Assembly (NCBI GenBank): GCA_034435395.1
Contig: DAOTXK010000269.1
Span: 1-8,133, forward strand
Source of the DNA: DAOTXK01 sp034435395
GTDB taxonomy: Bacteria > Chloroflexota > Anaerolineae > Aggregatilineales > Ch27
Direction of reading: 5' to 3'
Length of the DNA: 8,133 bases
The translations under genes were made by a program, and so were the position numbers. The notes under the pieces are model-generated. The model saw only the letters and a list, made by a program, of their open reading frames with translations. It made no database searches and had not been told where the DNA came from. Positions 1 to 5,203 of the stretch are shown piece after piece. The number at the start of each line of letters is the position of its first letter. Position 1 is the first letter of the stretch.

Positions 1-1257
1 GAAGGGGACCGGCGTCGGCGTAGGGGGCGGTGGCACGACGGCCGGCGGCTGTCCCAGGGCCGGTAGCTGCTGGGGCAGGCCGAGGGCGGCCAGGAAGCCC
101 GCCTCGGTGTAGTAAGTCAGCGGCACGTCGCAGGACAGCCCGCCCCGCAGCGCATCGAACAGGCCGGTGGCCAGGGCGTGGCTACAGGCATTTTGCAGCC
201 AGCGGGACAGCGGATCGTCGGTCAGGCGCACGAACTCGGAGTTTTCGTCCACCAGGCCGTCCTCGTTGAGGGTGATGGCAAACGCCTGCCCCGGCGAATC
301 GAGCACGATCACCTGGCCGTTGACGGTCAGTTCCATCCGGCCTTCGAACAGCACGGCGATCAGCACGCGGCGTCCTTCCTGGCCGGGCAGCGTGGCGGTG
401 GTGAAGGCGACCGTTGAACTGAGTCGCACGTCGAGATGGTTGACGTTAAAGGCAACCTCAATGCCGTCCGGGCTTTGCACGACCAGCGCATCCGGCGCTT
501 CGTTGCAGGACGGGCCGGCCAGGCCGGTGGACAGGTAGAAGGCCTGCATCGGCCCGTAGCGCGGGCGGACGCCCTCGCCGAACGTCACGGGCAAGGCATC
601 CAGCGCCGCCGTGTCCTCGACGGTGACCAGCGTTCGTTCCACCCAGGCGCGATTCCCGCCGGTCAGCAGGATTTCGACCCAGGTCCCGGTTTCCTCCCGG
701 CCGACAAGCTGGAGCCGCGTGCCAGGGGGGACGCTGCCCAGGGTGTTGGCGGCCAGGCTGGGGCTGGTGTAGAGCGTCGCGGCGGCGGTCGTCACGCCAG
801 GGACGGGCGTCACCGGATGGGCAGCCTGCTCCGGCGGGACGGCGCTCTCCAGCGTGGTATCCCCCATGAGCAGAAACAGGACGGCCTGTCCGGGCAACGT
901 TTCCGGCAGATCGGGGGCGTGCATGTGCAGGGCGGCCACTCCCCACAGGCCACTTTCCACATCCAGGGGGGCGGTGGCGATGCGGCGCAACTCGGCCAGG
1001 GGCACCTTGTCGGACGGCGCGTTGAAGGTCAGGGTGTCGGTGGCCCGCCAGAACAGGGCGTCCACCCGGTTGTAACCGTAGCAGGTCTCGTTCCGGTTCA
1101 GGCCGGAGCAGGACTGCTCGACGGTTTCCAGGGCGGTTTCGACAACTGCCGGGCAATTCTGCCCTGGCCCGCCCTGGGCGATGATTGATCCGTTCCCCGA
1201 CAGCCCCAGTACGGTGAGCAGACCCAACACCAGCGAAAAAGTTTTCCACTTGGACAT
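1..1257 (-). CDS. Exported SH3-like-domain protein, C-terminus cut by window edge
   Basis: An open minus-strand frame of 419 codons runs from ATG at 1257 to the window edge with no stop. Residues 1-28 look like a Sec signal peptide: basic MSKWK, a Leu/Val-rich core, then a likely cleavage site at SIIA|QGG. There is no lipobox. The mature part starts with a Cys-containing module (C35, C50, C59, motif NCPAVVETAL...CYGYNRVDALFW). A bacterial SH3-like fold follows at about 158-213 (LYTSPSLAANTLGSVPPGTRL ... TGTWVEI ... AWVERTLV). A beta-rich region at about 235-335 has a FecR-like flavour (MELTVNGQVIVLDSPG). Further cysteines are C251, C358 and C376, giving an even number overall. The visible end is a Pro/Thr linker (PPPPTPTPVP), so at least one more segment or domain probably follows. 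Such architectures are common among Chloroflexota exported proteins (from memory). The role is unknown: cell-surface or secreted binding is inferred. Synonymous G/C-rich third positions support coding. No good Shine-Dalgarno precedes the ATG. Confidence 0.85.
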   Translation of the reverse strand, partial: MSKWKTFSLVLGLLTVLGLSGNGSIIAQGGPGQNCPAVVETALETVEQSCSGLNRNETCYGYNRVDALFWRATDTLTFNAPSDKVPLAELRRIATAPLDVESGLWGVAALHMHAPDLPETLPGQAVLFLLMGDTTLESAVPPEQAAHPVTPVPGVTTAAATLYTSPSLAANTLGSVPPGTRLQLVGREETGTWVEILLTGGNRAWVERTLVTVEDTAALDALPVTFGEGVRPRYGPMQAFYLSTGLAGPSCNEAPDALVVQSPDGIEVAFNVNHLDVRLSSTVAFTTATLPGQEGRRVLIAVLFEGRMELTVNGQVIVLDSPGQAFAITLNEDGLVDENSEFVRLTDDPLSRWLQNACSHALATGLFDALRGGLSCDVPLTYYTEAGFLAALGLPQQLPALGQPPAVVPPPPTPTPVPF

Positions 1258-1290
1258 GGCACTATACTCAGAACAGGTTCCGATAGCCAC

Positions 1291-1299
1291 ATTATACCA
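1291..1299 (-). promoter_or_regulatory. Extended -10 promoter of the SH3-like-domain gene
   Basis: The minus strand reads TGGTATAAT, a perfect TATAAT with the TGn extension. Transcription would start near 1284, giving a leader of about 27 nt before the ATG at 1257. The -35 region at 17-18 bp upstream (around GAAAAC) is weak, as is usual for extended -10 promoters. The call rests on motif match and position only. Confidence 0.6.
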
Positions 1300-1394
1300 G
1301 AATTGCGGCAAGTGTTTTCTTAGTGAGCTGCTAACTGAAGCCGGTGCCTGGGCGGCAGGCGGCGATGTGGCTGGTGGCGCTATCCGGCCTGGAT

Positions 1395-1424
1395 TTGACA
1401 GCCGCTGACGGGAGCCGGTATGCT
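1395..1424 (+). promoter_or_regulatory. Sigma-70-type promoter of the ABM/iron-ADH operon
   Basis: A perfect -35 TTGACA (1395-1400) lies 18 bp before a -10 TATGCT (1419-1424, 4 of 6 consensus bases). The predicted start is near 1431, leaving a leader of about 75 nt before the ATG at 1507. It points away from the minus-strand promoter at 1291-1299, so the two gene blocks have back-to-back promoters about 100 bp apart. No operator palindrome was convincing. Confidence 0.65.
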
Positions 1425-1449
1425 CATCAGTGCGCCGCGTGTATCCCGT

Positions 1450-1465
1450 CGGGCGGCAGCGCCCG
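1450..1465 (+). other. Short GC hairpin in the operon leader
   Basis: CGGGCG, a GCAG loop, then CGCCCG form a perfect 6-bp stem with a 4-nt loop. It sits in the predicted 5' leader, about 28 nt before the Shine-Dalgarno. No T tract follows, so it is not an intrinsic terminator. It may stabilise the mRNA or be chance in GC-rich DNA. Confidence 0.35.
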
Positions 1466-1492
1466 CGTTGGCTGCTGGCAACTGTGGTTGAT

Positions 1493-1498
1493 GAGGAG
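1493..1498 (+). promoter_or_regulatory. Ribosome binding site of the ABM-family gene
   Basis: GAGGAG lies 8 nt before the ATG at 1507. This is near-ideal spacing and fixes the start codon. Confidence 0.8.
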
Positions 1499-1506
1499 CG
1501 CAACCC

Positions 1507-1815
1507 ATGCATATCGTTTTTGTGCACGTCCATGTGAAGCCGGAGTTCGTGGCGGCGTTTCGAGAGGCGTCGCTGGAAAACGCCCGCCACAGCGTTCAGG
1601 AGCCGGGAATTGCCCGTTTTGACGTGCTGCAACAGGAGGATGATCCCACCCGTTTCATCCTGATTGAGGTATACCGCACGCCGGATGACCCGGCTCGCCA
1701 TAAGGAAACGGGCCACTACCAGCGGTGGCGCGACACGGTGGCCAACATGATGGCCGAGCCGCGCCAGGCGGTCAGATACACCAATATCTTCCCCGACGAT
1801 GGGGGATGGGGATAG
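1507..1815 (+). CDS. LsrG-like antibiotic biosynthesis monooxygenase (ABM) family protein
   Basis: A complete 102-residue protein, the usual size of single-domain ABM proteins, which adopt a dimeric ferredoxin-like alpha/beta fold. It starts MHIVFVHVHVKPEFVAAFRE (first strand and helix). The family pattern follows: SVQEPGIARFDVLQQ, then FILIEVYRTPDD, then RHKETGHYQRW with the conserved His65. The RFDVLQ...F...E.Y...H...HY pattern closely resembles LsrG, the isomerase of phosphorylated autoinducer-2 breakdown, and related cofactor-free YgiN-like enzymes. No other lsr gene is visible, so a quorum-signal role should not be assumed. Oxygenation or isomerisation of a small carbonyl or quinone-like compound is as likely. 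The stop at 1813-1815 is 4 bp before the iron-ADH start, so the two are almost certainly co-transcribed and probably translationally coupled. Family call firm; substrate unknown. Confidence 0.9.
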   Translation: MHIVFVHVHVKPEFVAAFREASLENARHSVQEPGIARFDVLQQEDDPTRFILIEVYRTPDDPARHKETGHYQRWRDTVANMMAEPRQAVRYTNIFPDDGGWG

Positions 1816-1819
1816 GCCC

Positions 1820-2971
1820 ATGCGCTTTGAATTTGCGACGGCCACCCGCATCATTTTCGGGGCCGGGACGCTGCGCGAGGTGGGGCCGCTGGCGGCGGCG
1901 ATGGGCCGGCGCGCCCTGGTCATTGGGAGCGGATCGGACGAGCGCCTTCAGCCGCTCCTGGACCTGCTGGCCGGGCAGGGCGTGACGGCGGTGACGTTTA
2001 ACGTCACCAGTGAGCCGACCACGGACATCGACCAGCAGGGGACGCAGCAGGCCCGCGAGGCCGGTTGTGACCTGGTGATCAGCATGGGCGGCGGCAGTGT
2101 GATCGATAGCGGCAAGGCTATCGCCGCCCTGCTGACCAACGGCGGCGCACCGCTGGATTACCTGGAGGTGATCGGGCGCGGCCAGCCCCTGACCAAACCC
2201 GCCGCGCCTACCATCGCCATCCCGACCACCGCGGGCACGGGGGCGGAAGTGACCCGCAACGCGGTGTTAAAATCGCCAGAACACCGGGTCAAGGTCAGCC
2301 TGCGCAGCCCGTTGATGCTGCCCCGTCTGGCGGTGGTGGACCCGGAGCTGACCGCCAGCATGCCCCCGGCGGTCACGGCCAGCACTGGCCTGGATGCACT
2401 GACTCAGGTCATGGAGCCGTATGTATCCCACAAGGCCAATCCGCTGACCGACGCCCTGTGTCGGGAGGGGATGCAGCGGGCCGCGCGGTCGCTGCGCCGG
2501 GCCTATGAAGATGGCGACCGGGCCGCCCGCGAGGACATGGCGCTGGCCAGCCTGTTCGGCGGGCTGGCGCTGGCCAATGCCGGGCTGGGGGCGGTGCACG
2601 GGTTTGCCGGGCCGCTCGGCGGGATGTTCCCCGCGCCCCATGGGGCGGTGTGCGCGCGTCTGCTGCCGCCGGTGATGGCGGCCAACGTCCGCGCGTTGCA
2701 GGAACGGGAGCCGGACAATCCCGCGCTCCGGCGCTACGACGAAATTGCTCAGATCGTGACCGGGAATCCCGCCGCCACTGCCCCTGACGCCGTGGCCTGG
2801 GTGGAGGCGCTGACCAGGGCGCTGGAGGTGCCGCCGCTTTCCGCTTATGGCCTAACGCGGGAGGACTTCCCGGCGGTCGTGGAGAAGGCCGCCCGCGCCA
2901 GTTCGATGAAGGGCAATCCTATCCAGCTGACCACCGCTGAACTGACGGCCATCCTGGAGCAGGCGCTGTAG
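1820..2971 (+). CDS. Iron-type (group III) alcohol dehydrogenase
   Basis: A 383-residue NAD(P)-dependent alcohol/carbonyl oxidoreductase of the Fe-ADH/maleylacetate-reductase superfamily, and full length for it. The N-terminal Rossmann-like half has the start FGAGTL, the nucleotide-binding GGGSVIDSGKAIA (about 90-102) and IPTTAGTGAEVT (about 134-145). The C-terminal helical half carries the metal site. By spacing, the four ligand positions are D192, Q196, H260 and H274 (TGLDALTQ, AVHGFAGPLGG, APHGAV); the second is normally His. I chose the ATG at 1820 because MRFEFATATRIIFGAG aligns with the family start. An in-frame ATG at 1799 would add seven residues and overlap the upstream gene. A weak GGGGAT-rich stretch may serve as the ribosome site. 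It is second in the operon with the ABM protein, so it probably oxidises or reduces a related alcohol/aldehyde or ketone. Exact substrate and metal (Fe2+, Zn2+ or none) are not determinable here. Confidence 0.93.
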   Translation: MRFEFATATRIIFGAGTLREVGPLAAAMGRRALVIGSGSDERLQPLLDLLAGQGVTAVTFNVTSEPTTDIDQQGTQQAREAGCDLVISMGGGSVIDSGKAIAALLTNGGAPLDYLEVIGRGQPLTKPAAPTIAIPTTAGTGAEVTRNAVLKSPEHRVKVSLRSPLMLPRLAVVDPELTASMPPAVTASTGLDALTQVMEPYVSHKANPLTDALCREGMQRAARSLRRAYEDGDRAAREDMALASLFGGLALANAGLGAVHGFAGPLGGMFPAPHGAVCARLLPPVMAANVRALQEREPDNPALRRYDEIAQIVTGNPAATAPDAVAWVEALTRALEVPPLSAYGLTREDFPAVVEKAARASSMKGNPIQLTTAELTAILEQAL

Positions 2972-3339
2972 GTTCGACTGATACTGTTCTGTTGTCATGT
3001 CGAGGGTCACTATTGTGCGCGACGAGTCGAATCTACGGCCCTGGGGTCATCGAGGAGCCGGCGCCGGGGGAGGCATGAGTGACAGGCCAGCGATGATCCG
3101 GCGTTGTAAGAGCACCTCCGACTCAGCTCGCCGGACACGCAGCTGGTGGAGGGCGAGGCCGCGCTGACCTACACAATGAGCGCCAAGATACGCACCATTG
3201 GCCTGGACGTGGTTCGCAGCGGCGTGGCGCAGCCGTTCTCCGCGCGCGATCCCGCCTCCACACGCCAGCGTGAGGACTATCGGCGCGGCAGGTCCGGTCG
3301 CTGGCCGGTGGGGGTCATCAGGCCCAGCGGGGCGGACGC
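2972..3339. other. Gene-free interval with possible degraded repeat and coding remnant
   Basis: About 370 bp separate the iron-ADH stop from the stop of the minus-strand peptidase, so both flanking genes end here. Three things are visible. First, an imperfect inverted repeat flanks 2974-3042 (TTCGACT ... AGTCGAA) around a TGTCATGTCGAG ... GAATCTACG stretch that resembles dispersed repeats seen in some Chloroflexota (recalled, not searched). Second, a 7-bp inverted repeat TCCGGCG/CGCCGGA lies at 3097-3103 and 3129-3135, with no T tract. Third, after an in-frame TAA at 3107-3109, a plus-strand frame from about 3122 has strong G/C third positions for about 40 codons but no recognisable family. 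No intrinsic terminator with a T run was found for either flanking gene. Confidence 0.5.
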
Positions 3340-4323
3340 TCATCGGCGACCGGCGATGGACGCCCCCACGGGCAGCCCGGCCAGCGGGGAGGCCGTTAAC
3401 ACCGCCCGGCGGATGGCCTGCACGGTGACCTCTGCCGCGAAAGCGCCGATCACGCTGGCGTTGGCCGGGCCGTTGGACCCGCTCGCCAGGGCGAAGATCG
3501 TGTCGCCGTCCAGCAGGGTGTGGGTCGGGCGGATGGCGCGGGCCAGGCCGTCCTGCGCCATCTGGGCGACCTTGTTGGTTTCCTCTTTGGTCAGTTGAGC
3601 GTTGGTGGCCACCACGCCAATGACGGTGTTCCTGCCAAGAGAGTCGGGAATGGTGGGCAGCCCGACCATCTGCGGCAGGAAACTCAGCATGTCGACGAAC
3701 CGGTCGCCCGCCGGCATGGCTCTGGCTCCGGCCAGGATGCGGCCCCCCTCATCGATCACGTCACCCGCCGCGTTGACGGCCATCAGCGCCGCCACCTGGA
3801 AACCGCCATCCAGGACGACCAGGGCGCTGCCGATGCCCGATTTGCAGGCAAAGGCCGGGCCAAATACCCCGCCCACCCGCGCCCCTGCCCCCGCGCCGAC
3901 GCTGCCTTCGGCGACCGGGTCCGCGGAGGCTGCCTGGCAGGCGGCGTAACCCATGGCCGCGTCGGGCCGGACCGCCGGATCGCCGATGTCCAGGTCGAAG
4001 AGGATGGCCGCCGGGACGATGGGCACCACACCCACCCCCACGTTGAAGCCGATATTTTGTTCCTCCAGCCAGCGCATCACGCCGCCCGCCGCCTCCAGGC
4101 CATAGGCGCTGCCCCCGGCCAGCAGGACGGCGTGGACGTGCTGAATCAGGTGCAGGGGGCGCAGCAGGTCCGTCTCGCGGGTGCCCGGCGCGCCGCCCCG
4201 CTGGTCGACGCCGCCGACCGTCCCGGGCGGGCAAAGCACGACGGTGCAGCCGGTGGGGCCGCTCAGATCATGGGCGTGTCCGACGCGGAAGCCCTCGATG
4301 GCGGTCAGTGTCTGGTAACTCAC
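3340..4323 (-). CDS. P1 (S58) family self-processing peptidase, DmpA/NylC-like
   Basis: A 327-residue member of the DmpA/BapA/NylC family of N-terminal-nucleophile hydrolases: L-aminopeptidase/D-Ala-esterases, beta-aminopeptidases and 6-aminohexanoate-oligomer hydrolases. These precursors cut themselves before a Ser or Thr, which becomes the nucleophile. Visible landmarks are LTAIEGFRVGHAHD near the start, the glycine-rich LLAGGSAYGLEAAGG, GSVGAGAGARVGG, and the likely processing site GRN|TVIGVVATNA. With the GTG start the site is N232|T233, leaving an alpha chain of 232 and a beta chain of 95 residues. LASGSNG near the C-terminus is also family-typical. The GTG at 4323 was chosen because AGGAGG lies 5 nt upstream. 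An ATG 14 codons earlier would place that AGGAGG inside the coding region and has no ribosome site of its own. No signal peptide, so probably cytoplasmic. It is divergent from coaX. The substrate is unknown. Confidence 0.94.
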   Translation of the reverse strand: MSYQTLTAIEGFRVGHAHDLSGPTGCTVVLCPPGTVGGVDQRGGAPGTRETDLLRPLHLIQHVHAVLLAGGSAYGLEAAGGVMRWLEEQNIGFNVGVGVVPIVPAAILFDLDIGDPAVRPDAAMGYAACQAASADPVAEGSVGAGAGARVGGVFGPAFACKSGIGSALVVLDGGFQVAALMAVNAAGDVIDEGGRILAGARAMPAGDRFVDMLSFLPQMVGLPTIPDSLGRNTVIGVVATNAQLTKEETNKVAQMAQDGLARAIRPTHTLLDGDTIFALASGSNGPANASVIGAFAAEVTVQAIRRAVLTASPLAGLPVGASIAGRR

Positions 4324-4328
4324 GGGTT

Positions 4329-4334
4329 CCTCCT
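4329..4334 (-). promoter_or_regulatory. Shine-Dalgarno deciding a GTG start
   Basis: The minus strand reads TGAGGAGGAACCCGTGAG: a perfect AGGAGG, 5 nt, then GTG at 4323-4321. This is the strongest ribosome site in the window. It argues that the peptidase starts at GTG rather than at the ATG at 4365. Confidence 0.8.
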
Positions 4335-4362
4335 CAGGGTCGCTTTTTCTGGGCGGGCGATT

Positions 4363-4368
4363 CATAAT
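4363..4368 (+). promoter_or_regulatory. Possible -10 element for coaX
   Basis: CATAAT matches five of six consensus bases in the roughly 96-bp gap between the divergent peptidase and coaX starts. It would give a leader of about 45 nt. The corresponding -35 region (near TCGCTT at 17 bp) is poor, so this is tentative. I found no convincing minus-strand promoter for the peptidase in the same gap. Confidence 0.3.
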
Positions 4369-4419
4369 GGCTGGTTGGTTGAACAGGCGGAGCCTTTACC
4401 GAACAAGGACAGAGATGCC

Positions 4420-5181
4420 ATGCTGCTGGCGATTGACATCGGCAACACCAACATTGTTTTCGGCGTCCACGACGGCCAGACCTGGACGCATCACTGGCGG
4501 GTGCAGACGGTGCGGGATCGGATGCCGGACGAATATGCGGTGCTCTTCCAGGGGTTTCTGGGCGAGGCAGGGCTGAAGCTGGATGCGTTTGACCGCGCCG
4601 TCCTGAGCAGCGTGGTCCCGCCGCTTACCCAGGGAATCGCCGCTATGGTGGCCCAGCGCACCCATCACCCGCCGCTGATCGTCCGACCGCCGGGCATCAA
4701 CCTGGGCATCGAGATCAGAACCGAGCACCCGGAAGCGATCGGCAGCGATCTGGTGGCCGACGCGGTGGCGGCCTATGAGTTGTTCAAGAGCAACTGCATC
4801 GTGGTCGATTTTGGCACGGCGACCACCTTCACCGCCATTGCCCAGCCGGGGGCGCTGCTCGGCGTGGCCATCGCGGCGGGACTCGGCGTCACGGCGGACG
4901 CCCTGGTCAGCCGCACGGCCCAACTCCCTCATGTGGAGCTGGTGCCGCCGCCGTCCATCATCGGGCGGAATACTGTCCACGCCATGCAGGCCGGGCTGGT
5001 GCTGGGTTACGTGAGCATGGTCGAAGGCATCATCGACCGCATGCGGCGCGAGTTGGGCGGCGGGAAAGTCGTTGCGACGGGCGGACTGTCCAGCGTCATC
5101 GGGCCGCTGACTGACCGCTTTGACGCCGTGGAGCCCTGGCTGACGCTGGACGGCCTGCGCCTGATCGCGGCGCGCAATTGA
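4420..5181 (+). CDS. coaX: Type III pantothenate kinase
   Basis: A 253-residue protein, the usual CoaX length. It phosphorylates pantothenate to 4'-phosphopantothenate, the first step of coenzyme A synthesis, in the cytoplasm. The fold is the ASKHA acetate/sugar-kinase type. Motifs in order are MLLAIDIGNTNIVFGV (phosphate-binding DxGNT, D6), HPEAIGSDLVADAVAAYE (the pantothenate-site region, D110), IVVDFGTATTFTAI (D130), IGRNTVHAMQAG (about 181-192), VVATGGL (about 217-223) and the C-terminal PWLTLDGLRLIA. Two departures stand out: the usual GADR is GSDL, and GGAIxPG is GVAIAAG at 148-154. The core catalytic Asp residues remain. AAGGA at 4405-4409 is a moderate ribosome site 10 nt upstream. 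The same frame stays open far upstream across the opposite-strand peptidase, but homology clearly begins at this ATG. The gene ends 9 bp from the convergent coaBC, which uses its product. Confidence 0.96.
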   Translation: MLLAIDIGNTNIVFGVHDGQTWTHHWRVQTVRDRMPDEYAVLFQGFLGEAGLKLDAFDRAVLSSVVPPLTQGIAAMVAQRTHHPPLIVRPPGINLGIEIRTEHPEAIGSDLVADAVAAYELFKSNCIVVDFGTATTFTAIAQPGALLGVAIAAGLGVTADALVSRTAQLPHVELVPPPSIIGRNTVHAMQAGLVLGYVSMVEGIIDRMRRELGGGKVVATGGLSSVIGPLTDRFDAVEPWLTLDGLRLIAARN

Positions 5182-5203
5182 GCGCCGATGTCACGGCTGG
5201 CGC
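5182..5203. terminator. Possible shared hairpin between convergent coaX and coaBC
   Basis: GCCG (5184-5187), ATGTCA, CGGC (5194-5197) form a 4-bp stem. It can be extended by outer GC pairs (5182-5183 with the GCGC at 5200-5203) across a small bulge. It spans the 9-bp gap and the end of coaBC, where a bidirectional terminator would be expected. There is no T tract on either side, so support is weak. Confidence 0.25.

Noticed and set aside
436..1188. Plus-strand open frame of 250 codons
   Set aside because: It is antisense to the SH3-like-domain gene, and its composition (Gly, Arg, Gln, His rich) is typical of shadow frames in GC-rich DNA.
458..1249. Minus-strand open frame of 263 codons
   Set aside because: Its Arg/Gly/Pro-rich product is a +1/+2 shadow of the exported SH3-like-domain protein on the same strand, which has a signal peptide, domain features and good codon use.
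1507..1815. Naming the ABM gene lsrG and proposing AI-2 signalling
   Set aside because: Similarity is at motif level, and no lsr transporter, kinase or aldolase gene is present in the window.
3075..3167. Small plus-strand frame of 30 codons beginning MSDRPAMIRR
   Set aside because: The upstream GGAGG is only 1 nt from the ATG, too close to work, and the product ends in an Arg/Trp-rich run typical of chance frames.
3047..3343. Minus-strand 98-codon frame overlapping the peptidase stop as ATGA
   Set aside because: The overlap looks operon-like, but the product is Arg/Ala/Pro-rich with no motif, has no ribosome site, and the opposite strand shows better coding-like codon use. Kept only as low-probability.
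3520..4419. Long plus-strand open frame that continues in frame into coaX
   Set aside because: It is antisense to the well-supported P1 peptidase, its sequence is Gly/Arg/His-rich with no family features, and CoaX homology starts sharply at MLLAIDIGNTN (4420).
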